From NCBI GenBank assembly GCA_947175495.1, contig CAMWNB010000026.1, forward strand, positions 1 through 35,539: a DNA stretch of 35,539 nt, written 5' to 3'. Both the position numbers and the translations under genes were made by a program. This document shows, piece by piece, positions 15,901 through 23,429 of the stretch. Source of the stretch: an uncultured Porphyromonadaceae bacterium. Lineage in GTDB: Bacteria > Bacteroidota > Bacteroidia > Bacteroidales > Muribaculaceae. The notes under the pieces are model-generated. The model had not been told where the DNA came from, did no database searches, and saw only the letters and a program-made list of their open reading frames with translations. The stretch's first letter is position 1. Every line of letters begins with the position of its first letter.

Positions 15901-16434
15901 ATGCGTATGACTGAGAGTAGAATCGAGACAGAGAAGCTGGTGCTTCGGGCATGGCGAGAGAGCGATGCGGGAGCGCTGTTCGTGCATGCGTCGGACGAGC
16001 GTGTAAGCCGTATGGCTTTGTGGCCGGCGCACACGTCGCGTGAGATGAGCGCGTGGGTGATAAGGGAGGTCTTCATGCCTAATGCCGATTGCTATGCCAT
16101 AGAATTGAAGACAACGGGCGAAGCTGTGGGATGTATCGGGCTTGTGCCTGCCGGGGAAGAGCACTTTGCGGCACAAGATTGCGAGCGGGAGGTTGGTTAT
16201 TGGATAGGCTATCGCTACTGGGGGCTCGGGCTGACGACGGAGGCGCTGCGGGCGCTGATGGTGTATTATGCAGGCAAGGGCGAGCCGGATTCGCTGCTGA
16301 TTACTGCGGATGCGAACAATGTGGGGTCGCACCGCGTGGCCGAGAAATGTGGTTTCAGATTTGTGGCGGAATATGAAATGGACGGAATTCGGAGCAAAGC
16401 GTTCCGTTTGGCTCTTAAGAATGATTGCCGGTAA
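15901..16434 (+). CDS. GNAT family N-acetyltransferase (RimJ/RimL-like)
   Basis: This is about 177 residues. It opens with IETEKLVLRAWRESDAGALF, the usual first strand-helix of ribosomal-protein/amino-group GNATs. Its acetyl-CoA-binding region is EVGYWIGYRYWGLGLTTEALRALM, where the R/Q-x-x-G-x-G/A loop appears as YWGLGL, and it ends with the NVGSHRVAEKCGFRFV segment typical of the fold. The acceptor is unknown. ATG at 15901 and 15907 are both possible; a TTG at 15892 is less likely. It is preceded by an unusually long leader with a small ORF and hairpin. Confidence 0.88.
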   Translation: MRMTESRIETEKLVLRAWRESDAGALFVHASDERVSRMALWPAHTSREMSAWVIREVFMPNADCYAIELKTTGEAVGCIGLVPAGEEHFAAQDCEREVGYWIGYRYWGLGLTTEALRALMVYYAGKGEPDSLLITADANNVGSHRVAEKCGFRFVAEYEMDGIRSKAFRLALKNDCR

Positions 16435-16499
16435 TGTGTTTGTTGTTAGGGTGATATGGTGGCATTAACTAATTTTTGCAAATTTTTTTCGATGAAATG

Positions 16500-16531
16500 C
16501 TTGCACGGTACGGAAAATGTGCGTAACTTTG
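16500..16531 (+). promoter_or_regulatory. Promoter of tRNA-Glu
   Basis: TAACTTTG (16524-16531) with CTTG (16500-16503) 20 bp upstream. The predicted start of transcription is about 6 nt before the mature tRNA 5' end. The element pair is almost the same as at tRNA-Leu (34531-34562). Confidence 0.7.
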
Positions 16532-16543
16532 CAGTGCAAATGA

Positions 16544-16616
16544 GGCGATTTAGTGTAGTGGCCTAGCACGCCACCCTCTCAAGGTGGAGACTCGGGTTCG
16601 ATTCCCGAATTCGCTA
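16544..16616 (+). tRNA. tRNA-Glu (anticodon CUC)
   Basis: The cloverleaf can be drawn: D stem GTGT/GCAC, anticodon stem CCACC/GGTGG with loop CTCTCAA giving anticodon CTC, T stem TCGGG/CCCGA with loop TTCGATT, discriminator A, no encoded CCA. The acceptor stem GGCGATT/ATTCGCT has a G.U first pair and one T-T mismatch at the sixth pair. A good promoter precedes it and a strong terminator follows. Confidence 0.88.
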
Positions 16617-16623
16617 CTCGCCT

Positions 16624-16656
16624 AAAACTCCTAAGCCCCGTGCTTGGGAGTTTTTT
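16624..16656 (+). terminator. tRNA-Glu terminator
   Basis: AACTCCTAAGC pairs with GCTTGGGAGTT (one T.G) around a CCCGT loop and is followed by a run of six Ts. It separates the tRNA from engB. Confidence 0.9.
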
Positions 16657-16750
16657 GTATATATATACCCGAAGGAGGGGCGTAGCCGCGGGCTTGCCGA
16701 GGTGTGTCCTGGCCTTTTGGACCGGCCGTTTAATGAAGAATTGACAGGTT

Positions 16751-17353
16751 ATGATAATAAACAGCGCGCGATTTCTGGTGAGTTCTCCGAATGAGAAGAA
16801 GTGTCCGACCGATGTGATGCACGAGTACGCGTTCATCGGACGGTCGAATGTGGGCAAGTCGTCGCTCATAAACATGCTGCTGGGCCGCAAGGATCTGGCG
16901 AAGACCTCGGCTACTCCCGGCAAGACTATGCTGATAAACCATTTCATTGTGAATGATGAATGGGCGCTTGTGGATCTTCCGGGCTACGGCTATGCGGCGC
17001 GCAGTAAGGCGGACCGTGCGAAGCTGGAGGTGATGATAAAGGACTATATACTGAACCGCAAGCAGATGACCAATCTTTTTGTGCTTGTAGACTCCCGTCA
17101 TAAACCTCAGCGCATCGACATGGAGTTTATGGAATGGCTGGGCGAGAACGGGGTGCCGTTCAGCCTGGTGTTCACAAAGATGGACAAGCTGACGAGCACG
17201 GCTGCGAAGCGTGCCACTGCAGTGTATCTGGAATCGCTGCTGGAGCAGTGGGAGGAGTTGCCGCCTGTGTTCCGCACCTCGAGCGAGGACAAACGTGGCC
17301 GCGATGCCATCCTTGACTATATAGAAGAGATGAACAAACTACCATTAGGATAA
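16751..17353 (+). CDS. engB: Ribosome biogenesis GTPase EngB (YsxC/YihA)
   Basis: This is a 200-residue TRAFAC-class GTPase needed for large-subunit assembly. The G motifs are in order: G1 GRSNVGKS (30-37), G2 Thr in SATPGKT (53-59), G3 DLPGYG (75-80), G4 TKMD (142-145), G5-like RTSSEDKRG (175-183). The size and the DLPGYGYA signature are diagnostic. No standard promoter box is visible in the 94 bp after the tRNA terminator. ilvA follows 20 bp after the stop, probably in the same transcript. Confidence 0.97.
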   Translation: MIINSARFLVSSPNEKKCPTDVMHEYAFIGRSNVGKSSLINMLLGRKDLAKTSATPGKTMLINHFIVNDEWALVDLPGYGYAARSKADRAKLEVMIKDYILNRKQMTNLFVLVDSRHKPQRIDMEFMEWLGENGVPFSLVFTKMDKLTSTAAKRATAVYLESLLEQWEELPPVFRTSSEDKRGRDAILDYIEEMNKLPLG

Positions 17354-17373
17354 GTACTTAGTATAAATGCATT

Positions 17374-18570
17374 ATGCTTGAAATAAGCGAGATATTCAAT
17401 GCGGCGGCTGTGCTGAAGGGCGTGGCCCGCAAGACGTCGGTGATTCCGGCTCCGAAAATCAATCCGGAGGCCGACGTGTATCTGAAGACCGAGAATCTGC
17501 AGCTGACCGGTTCGTTCAAGCTGCGCGGTGCGTACTACAAGATTTCGCAGCTCAGCGACGAGGAGAAGGCCAAGGGTGTGATAGCATGCTCGGCCGGCAA
17601 CCATGCGCAAGGTGTCGCGTTGGGTGCGCAGCGCAACGGGATCGGTGCGGTGATATGCCTGCCTGCCGGAGCTCCCATCTCAAAGGTGGAGGCTACGCGC
17701 AGCTATGGCGCGGAGGTGTGTCTGGTGCCGGGTGTATATGACGACGCCTACGCGCGCGCGGTGGAGCTGCAGAAGGAGCGTGGCTACACGTTTGTGCATC
17801 CGTTCGACGACCCAAAGGTGATTGCAGGCCAGGGCACCATCGGCCTTGAGATACTGGAACAGATGCCCGACGTGGAGGCTGTGGTAGTGCCTATCGGCGG
17901 CGGCGGTCTCATCAGCGGTGTGGCGTTTGCCATAAAGACGCTTCGGCCCGAAATCAAGGTGTACGGCGTGCAGTCGTCGGGTGCGCCGTCGATGGCTGCG
18001 TCGCTGCAGGAGGGCCATATCGCGCGTCTGACGGATGTGAGCACGATTGCCGATGGCATTGCGGTGAAGGAACCGGGTGTGAACACGTTCGAGATGTGCA
18101 ACAAGTATGTGGACGAGGTGGTTACTGTCAGCGACGATGAGATTGCGGCGGCTATCCTCGCCCTTATCGAGCAGCAGAAGCTCGTGGCGGAGGGTGCGGG
18201 TGCCGTGTCGGTGGCCGCCGTGATGTATAACAAAGTGCCGGTGAAGGGCAAGAAGGTGGTGTGCCTGGTGAGCGGCGGCAATATCGACGTGAACACGCTG
18301 AGCCGCGTGATTACCCGCGGCCTGTCGAAGAGCGGCCGCAACTACACATTCTCCATCGACCTGGCCGACAAGCCCGGCCAGCTGTCGGGCGTGTGCACGG
18401 TGATAGCCGCAGCCGGCGGCAATATCATCTCTGTGAGTCATGAGCGCATCAATACGAGCGCCGAGATAAACGGCTGTACTATCCGCATCGAGCTTGAGAC
18501 GCGCGACAACGAGCACATTGCCGCCATCCGTGAGGCTCTTTCAGACAAGGGCTACCGTGTGCTGAACTAA
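17374..18570 (+). CDS. ilvA: Threonine ammonia-lyase (threonine deaminase)
   Basis: This PLP enzyme converts L-threonine to 2-oxobutanoate and ammonia, the entry to isoleucine synthesis. It has 398 residues: a catalytic domain with the Schiff-base Lys in GSFKLRG (Lys49), SAGNHAQG (73-80) and the phosphate-binding GGGGLISG (175-182), then a single C-terminal ACT domain (about 322-398) starting TFSIDLADKPGQLSGV. This shorter single-ACT form is distinct from the E. coli IlvA with a double ACT-like region, so effector control may differ. It ends 39 bp before a strong bidirectional hairpin. Confidence 0.95.
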   Translation: MLEISEIFNAAAVLKGVARKTSVIPAPKINPEADVYLKTENLQLTGSFKLRGAYYKISQLSDEEKAKGVIACSAGNHAQGVALGAQRNGIGAVICLPAGAPISKVEATRSYGAEVCLVPGVYDDAYARAVELQKERGYTFVHPFDDPKVIAGQGTIGLEILEQMPDVEAVVVPIGGGGLISGVAFAIKTLRPEIKVYGVQSSGAPSMAASLQEGHIARLTDVSTIADGIAVKEPGVNTFEMCNKYVDEVVTVSDDEIAAAILALIEQQKLVAEGAGAVSVAAVMYNKVPVKGKKVVCLVSGGNIDVNTLSRVITRGLSKSGRNYTFSIDLADKPGQLSGVCTVIAAAGGNIISVSHERINTSAEINGCTIRIELETRDNEHIAAIREALSDKGYRVLN

Positions 18571-18609
18571 GCGGCGTCAGCTGCTTTTGTTTTTGCAATT
18601 CAGAAAAAT

Positions 18610-18641
18610 AAAAAGCGCTTCCGGAGTGGAAGCGCTTTTTT
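18610..18641. terminator. Bidirectional terminator between ilvA and the TPR lipoprotein gene
   Basis: AAAAAGCGCTTCC and GGAAGCGCTTTTT form a perfect 13-bp stem around GGAGT. A/T tracts on both sides suit termination of both converging genes. Confidence 0.92.
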
Positions 18642-18662
18642 CATGTAGCGGGATGTGCCTGC

Positions 18663-20342
18663 TTAGAAGGGGAGGGAGAAGTCGGCAAATTCAAGGTCCT
18701 TGGCTGCCTTGGCTGCGAGGCTGCTGTCGAGGCGTACGGCCTGGCGGAGGTTGGTGTTGAGCATCTGCTGGTTGCCGGTGCGTGCGCCGAGGATTGCCAT
18801 CAGATAGAAGGTGTTGGCATCGGGGTTGTTGATAGCGGCAAGGGTGCTCTTGGCCTTGGAGTAGTCTTTGGTGAGAATCTGTGCGAGAGCGGCGTTGTTG
18901 CTCTTGCTGTCGCCGAATGCGCGTACGGCAGCGGCGTTGTCGCCCTGCTTGAGGTAGTAAACGCCGAGTGCGTCGTTGAGTTCGCTTACGCCTGCTGCGG
19001 AGCCGAAGAGCTGGTTGGCCTTGGAGTAGTTCTTGTTGAGGAGCTCGATGAGGCCGAGGTTCATCTGGGGTTCGCCGTTGGCGGGGGCAAGGCGGGCAGC
19101 CTTGTTGAAGTTGGCTGCGGCGTTCTTGTAGTCGCCGGCTACATACTGTGTGAGGCCGAGGTCGTTCCACGTGCGGTAGTCGTTGGGGAAGAGCTCGGTG
19201 GCCTTGGAGTAGATGGCCATGCGGCGTGCGTTGTCGTCGGTGAGGGTTGCGGCGTAGAGGATTTCGTCTACGTTGAGAGCGGAGGGGTTTGTGTCGAAGA
19301 GGTTGTTGATTTCTTCGTCGCTCTTGCCGATGACGTTGACACTTGCGGTGATGCGGGAGTAGCGGAGCTGGGGCAGGATGTTGTCGGCGAGCTGCTCGAA
19401 GATGTTGGAGAGATTGCGGATTTCGCGCTCACGCTCTTCGGGGTCCTTGTACATGGAGAGGACGCTGAGGATGAGTTCTTTGTCCTGGATGTTGCTCTTG
19501 CTTACGAGTTCCTGGAAGCCTTCCCAGTCTTCGGCGGTGAACTGCGAGGTGAGTTCGCCGAATTCGGTGATTTTGTCCTTTTTGAGCTGGTTGCGAAGGT
19601 AGGCGTCGGTGTTCTGCTCGCGGTTTTCGGCGAGGCGGCGGTTGAGGTCGTAGCCGCCGTCGGGCGAAGCGTAGGATGAGATGTTGATTTCCTCGATCCG
19701 GCGGTTTTCGGCAGCGTTGGCCTCACGGATTTCTTTCTGAAGCTCGAGCATGGCGTCGGTCTTGAGTTCGCCGGCGCGGATGTTGGCCTGGTTGATGAGG
19801 AACATGATGTCGGCTGCGTATTTCTCGTTGATGATGCGCTGGAACGCATCGGCTGCGAGAGCGGGGGTTACGCCGGCTGCATCGGCCATGGCTGCTGTGG
19901 TGATGACGCCGTTGGCAACCTTGACGCGGGGAAGGACGTACTGCTTGTTGCCCTGACGCACGTTGAACGCGAGTTCAAGGACACTCTGCGCCATTTCGGG
20001 GGTGTAGTTGTAGGACACGGGGATGGTGAGGGTGCCTCCGTGCTCGTAGCTTACTACGGGAGCGTTGCCGCGCACTTTCTCGCCCTGGAAGCTGTAGGCC
20101 TGCGAGGCTGATTCGGTGCCGTTATATACGAGGTAGGGTGTTACGGTGACCTCGGCGTTCTTTACAAAGAACTTGGCGGGGACGCGTGCGGTGACCGTGG
20201 CGGGCACCTTTTCGCCTACGACTTCGAGGGGATTGGGGTTCACTGTGAAGTAGTCGGAGTTGAACTGTCCGAGCTTCTTGCCGCACGACGAGAGTGTAAG
20301 AAGTGCACCTGCGGCGACGATCACGCATAATTGGCGATTCAT
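18663..20342 (-). CDS. Outer-membrane-type lipoprotein with OmpA-like and TPR regions
   Basis: This 559-residue protein has a lipoprotein signal (LLTLSSC, Cys20). Region one (about 30-160) is beta-rich. Region two (about 165-330) contains INISSYASPDGGYDLNRRLAENREQNTDAYL, an OmpA-like peptidoglycan-binding pattern. The C-terminal third has repeating helices of TPR type, for example YRTWNDLGLTQYVAGDYKNAAANFNKAARLAPAN. Similar TPR lipoproteins are conserved in Bacteroidales, but their role is unknown; an envelope-scaffold role is inference. It has its own strong promoter, divergent from the sialate esterase. Confidence 0.82.
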   Translation of the reverse strand: MNRQLCVIVAAGALLTLSSCGKKLGQFNSDYFTVNPNPLEVVGEKVPATVTARVPAKFFVKNAEVTVTPYLVYNGTESASQAYSFQGEKVRGNAPVVSYEHGGTLTIPVSYNYTPEMAQSVLELAFNVRQGNKQYVLPRVKVANGVITTAAMADAAGVTPALAADAFQRIINEKYAADIMFLINQANIRAGELKTDAMLELQKEIREANAAENRRIEEINISSYASPDGGYDLNRRLAENREQNTDAYLRNQLKKDKITEFGELTSQFTAEDWEGFQELVSKSNIQDKELILSVLSMYKDPEEREREIRNLSNIFEQLADNILPQLRYSRITASVNVIGKSDEEINNLFDTNPSALNVDEILYAATLTDDNARRMAIYSKATELFPNDYRTWNDLGLTQYVAGDYKNAAANFNKAARLAPANGEPQMNLGLIELLNKNYSKANQLFGSAAGVSELNDALGVYYLKQGDNAAAVRAFGDSKSNNAALAQILTKDYSKAKSTLAAINNPDANTFYLMAILGARTGNQQMLNTNLRQAVRLDSSLAAKAAKDLEFADFSLPF

Positions 20343-20398
20343 AGTGGATTTTTAGTTAGTGTTGATATAACGTGTTTTCGTGTTTTAAAACCTTTATG

Positions 20399-20430
20399 CA
20401 AATATAGGTATTTTTGTTGCGGCTACCAAA
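20399..20430 (-). promoter_or_regulatory. Promoter of the TPR lipoprotein gene
   Basis: Minus strand TATATTTG (20406-20399) with TTTG (20430-20427) 20 bp upstream: both consensus boxes are exact. It predicts a leader of about 50 nt. Confidence 0.8.
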
Positions 20431-20460
20431 ATATTATACTTTTTTGTATTATTTTTTGTT

Positions 20461-20491
20461 TTTGTCAATTGGGCGGAATAAGCTATCTTTG
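20461..20491 (+). promoter_or_regulatory. Promoter of the sialate esterase gene
   Basis: TATCTTTG (20484-20491) with TTTG (20461-20464) 19 bp upstream. The predicted leader to ATG 20523 is about 26 nt. It is separate from, not overlapping, the divergent lipoprotein promoter. Confidence 0.75.
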
Positions 20492-20522
20492 CAGAAAATA
20501 TAACAATATTGTAAGTAATATC

Positions 20523-21950
20523 ATGAAAAGATTCCGCTATGTAATGTTTTCGGCTGCAGCTCTGTGCTGCGCGCAGTGGGCGGGTGCGAAGCTGCACTTG
20601 AATCCGCTGGTGGGCGACAATATGGTGGTGCAGCAGCAGGCGAAGGCCAGGCTGTGGGGCACCACGGACGGCAAGACTGTGACGGTGCGTCCGTCGTGGG
20701 GCGAGGCTGTGACGGCGAAGGCCGACAAGGATGGCCGCTGGATGGCCGAGGTGTCGACGCCCGCCGCTACTTTTGAGGCGCAGACCATAGAGTTTGCCGA
20801 CGACAAGGGAGACAAGTCCACGGTGCAGAATGTGCTTGTGGGCGAGGTGTGGCTTGCTTCGGGCCAAAGTAATATGCAGATGCCGCTGAAAGGATTCCCG
20901 GGATGCTGCGTGGAAGATGGTCTTGACGAGGCCATCAATGCCAGCGGGGTGAAAGGTGTGCGCATGTTCAATGTGCCGCTGGAGCAGTCGTACACGGAAA
21001 AGGAAGAGTGCGACGGCCGTTGGATGACAACAGACAACTATCAGGACGCCATGGAGTTCAGTGCCACGGCGTGGTTCTTTGCCAAGTCTCTGAGCCGTGC
21101 GCTAAACGTGCCCGTGGGCATCGTGAATTGTGCATATGGCGGTGCGAAGGTGGAGAGCTGGACCCCACGCGATATGCTTGAGGGCTACGAAGATGTGTCG
21201 CTCGACCCGAAGGATATGGAGGAGATGGTGCATTATCTGCGGCCTATGTTGATGTATAACGCTATGTTCGTGCCTGTGCAACGCTATACATATAAAGGCA
21301 TCTTGTGGTATCAGGGCTGCTCAAATGTGGGGATGCACGAGACATATGCCGAACGTCTTGCCGCTATGGTTGAGCGCTGGCGCAAGGAGATAGGGCTGGG
21401 AGAGATTCCGTTCTACTATGTGGAGATTGCGCCCTATGACTATGAAAGTGACGGCACGGCGGGTGCACGCCTGCGCGAAGCCCAATTCAAGGCGCAGGAG
21501 CTGATCCCCAACAGCGGCATGGTGTGCACCAACGACCTGGCGGAGCCTTACGAACTGCACAACATACATCCGCGCCGCAAGGCGCCGGTGGGGCAGCGTC
21601 TGAGCTATCTTGCGCTGCACCGCACATATGGTCATGACAACGTGTGCGACAGTGGCCCTTTGTATGCCGGCTGGGAGCGCAAGGGCAACGAGGCGTGGGT
21701 GAAATTCGACAATCTGCAGATGGGAATCTGCCGCAACTATATGATTGAGGGTTTCGAGATAGCCGGAGCAGACAAGGTGTTTCATCCTGCCAAGGCGTGG
21801 CTGCACTGGCAGACCAATGAAGTGGTGCTGACGGCCGATGGCGTGGATGAGCCGGTGGCTGTGCGCTATGGTTTCGGCGATTTCAAGCCGGGCACGCTCA
21901 TCGGCGGCAACGAGCAGCCTGCGGTGCCGTTCCGCACCGACAACTGGTAA
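20523..21950 (+). CDS. Sialate O-acetylesterase-like SGNH hydrolase
   Basis: This 475-residue exported esterase has a signal peptide (MFSAAALCCAQWAGA), an N-terminal beta domain with NPLVGDNMVVQQ, then the SASA/SGNH core. The core has VWLASGQSNMQMPL with nucleophile Ser116, FSATAWFFAKSL, VNCAYGGAKVESW, KGILWYQGCSNVG and a C-terminal IHPRRK with His349. The Asp that usually stands before IHP in this family is Asn here (LHNIHP), so the catalytic acid must be checked. Members remove O-acetyl groups from sialic acids or plant/host glycans. I chose ATG 20523 because the upstream open frame runs through the promoter. No glycan-use genes are adjacent. Confidence 0.9.
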   Translation: MKRFRYVMFSAAALCCAQWAGAKLHLNPLVGDNMVVQQQAKARLWGTTDGKTVTVRPSWGEAVTAKADKDGRWMAEVSTPAATFEAQTIEFADDKGDKSTVQNVLVGEVWLASGQSNMQMPLKGFPGCCVEDGLDEAINASGVKGVRMFNVPLEQSYTEKEECDGRWMTTDNYQDAMEFSATAWFFAKSLSRALNVPVGIVNCAYGGAKVESWTPRDMLEGYEDVSLDPKDMEEMVHYLRPMLMYNAMFVPVQRYTYKGILWYQGCSNVGMHETYAERLAAMVERWRKEIGLGEIPFYYVEIAPYDYESDGTAGARLREAQFKAQELIPNSGMVCTNDLAEPYELHNIHPRRKAPVGQRLSYLALHRTYGHDNVCDSGPLYAGWERKGNEAWVKFDNLQMGICRNYMIEGFEIAGADKVFHPAKAWLHWQTNEVVLTADGVDEPVAVRYGFGDFKPGTLIGGNEQPAVPFRTDNW

Positions 21951-21970
21951 GCCTCTTCGGGATAATTAAA

Positions 21971-22014
21971 CAAGAAATGCGCTGCGGGGATGCCTGCGGT
22001 GCATTTCTTGCTTT
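21971..22014 (+). terminator. Terminator after the sialate esterase gene
   Basis: CAAGAAATGC (21971-21980) and GCATTTCTTG (22001-22010) are exact complements closing a GC-rich loop, followed by CTTTG. The T-tract is weak. Confidence 0.7.
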
Positions 22015-22160
22015 GTGAAAAGGCGTATCAGTCGGTGCTGTTCCACGGGGTGGTCGAGCAAGGTGATTGCCGATATGTTGTCGATAAGTATAAACACTGT
22101 CAGCCGTCACCGCCAGGAGATAGGCTGAAGCTTATCTGACAGAAATTGCGAGAAAATTGT

Positions 22161-22168
22161 TATATTTG
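22161..22168 (+). promoter_or_regulatory. -7 box immediately before the THUMP-like methyltransferase
   Basis: TATATTTG is an exact TAnnTTTG; the -33 region is weak. The first base of ATG 22176 is 8 nt past the box and that of ATG 22170 is 2 nt past, so the transcript would have no or almost no leader if it starts at ATG 22176. Confidence 0.6.
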
Positions 22169-22175
22169 CATGAAT

Positions 22176-23357
22176 ATGGACAATGAATTTTGGAAATGGG
22201 TGGACGAGCATGGTTCGGACGACCCGAAGAAGCTTTGGCTGAAATATGGAAAGACGCACGAGAGGCAGATTGTTCAGGTGGAATGCCGGCAGCGTTTCGG
22301 CAAGAAACTTGCGGCGACGCTGAGCCGCGTACCTCACTGGCTGTTCGCATCGAAACTCGCGGGAGAACAATCGACGAGCGACCGTCTGGCGGCTTTTCAT
22401 GCGCGCCTTGTGCCGGAGTCGTGCCGCATGGCCGATCTGACGGCGGGTCTGGGCATAGATGTGTTGCACTGCTCGGCGGTGGCTGAGGATGTGACGGCTG
22501 TGGAGATTGATCCGGCTAAGGCCGAGGCGTTGCGTGCCAATATGGATGAAGCCGGGGTAGGGAATGTGCGTGTGGTGTGCACGGATTGTCGCGAATGGCT
22601 GGAGGCCTACGATGGCCCGCGGCTCGACATGGTGTTTATAGACCCGGCCCGACGGGCCGGCGACGGCGGGCGCGTGTTTGCTCTCGCCGATTGCGAGCCT
22701 GATGTGACGGCGTTGCTGCCGCTGCTGCGTAGCAAGGCGCATTGTGTGCTGGTGAAGATGTCGCCGATGCTCGACATCGCGTCGGTGATGGCAGCGTTAC
22801 CGCAGTGCGTGCATGTGTGGGCGCTCGGAACTCCAACCGAGTGCAAGGAGCTTGTGGCGCTGGTGGACTTCGAACACGGCGATACCGGGCACGACGATGT
22901 GGCGACGGACGCTGTAACCATAGGAGCTGATGCTACGCACGAGTTTCGTTGCACGCGCTCGGAGGAGATGACGGCGGATGCAGTGTACGGGCGCCCTCGG
23001 GCCGGCGACTGGCTGTGCGAGCCGTATCCGGCTGTGATGAAGAGCGGAGCGGTCAGGCTTGTGGCGGAGCGGTTCGGGCTGCAGAAACTCGCCGCCAACA
23101 CGCATGCCTACTTTGCACCGGAGCGCCGCGCAGGATTTCCTGGCGAGCAGCGGCGTATAGTGGCGGTACTGCCATATGCGTCGAAGGTGCTGAAGCGCTT
23201 TAAGCGCGAGTATCCGCGCTGTGAGGTGGCGGTGCGCAATTTCGGTATATCCGCTGAGGCTCTGCGTGCTAAACTTGGGGTGGCCGACGGCGGCGGTGTG
23301 CGTGTGCTCGGCGTGACCGACATTGGCAACGAGAGGTTGCTGGTGGTGTGCGAATAG
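22176..23357 (+). CDS. SAM-dependent methyltransferase with THUMP-like C-terminal domain
   Basis: This 393-residue protein is reckoned from ATG 22176 (MDNEFWKWV); ATG 22170 would lie between the -7 box and the start of transcription. After a helical N-terminus it has a class I methyltransferase core: motif I DLTAGLGIDVLH, acidic TAVEIDP and motif IV DMVFIDPARR. It then has a C-terminal THUMP-like domain with YFAPERRAGFPGEQRRI and RNFGISAEALRAKL. This family is common in Bacteroidetes and is probably an RNA or protein methyltransferase; the target is unknown. It ends just before a bidirectional terminator. Confidence 0.9.
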   Translation: MDNEFWKWVDEHGSDDPKKLWLKYGKTHERQIVQVECRQRFGKKLAATLSRVPHWLFASKLAGEQSTSDRLAAFHARLVPESCRMADLTAGLGIDVLHCSAVAEDVTAVEIDPAKAEALRANMDEAGVGNVRVVCTDCREWLEAYDGPRLDMVFIDPARRAGDGGRVFALADCEPDVTALLPLLRSKAHCVLVKMSPMLDIASVMAALPQCVHVWALGTPTECKELVALVDFEHGDTGHDDVATDAVTIGADATHEFRCTRSEEMTADAVYGRPRAGDWLCEPYPAVMKSGAVRLVAERFGLQKLAANTHAYFAPERRAGFPGEQRRIVAVLPYASKVLKRFKREYPRCEVAVRNFGISAEALRAKLGVADGGGVRVLGVTDIGNERLLVVCE

Positions 23358-23371
23358 CATGCTGAAAAAAG

Positions 23372-23409
23372 CAAAGCGCCGCAGGTCCCTATGACCTGCG
23401 GCGCTTTTG
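23372..23409. terminator. Bidirectional terminator between the methyltransferase and mmdB
   Basis: AAAGCGCCGCAGGTC and GACCTGCGGCGCTTT form a perfect 15-bp stem around CCTAT, with A- and T-tracts on the two sides. Confidence 0.93.
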
Positions 23410-23429
23410 TTATGTGGATGGCGCGTTGC

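Noticed and set aside
16579-16947. 122-codon minus-strand frame over tRNA-Glu and the engB start
   Set aside because: It is antisense to a tRNA, a terminator and a conserved GTPase gene.
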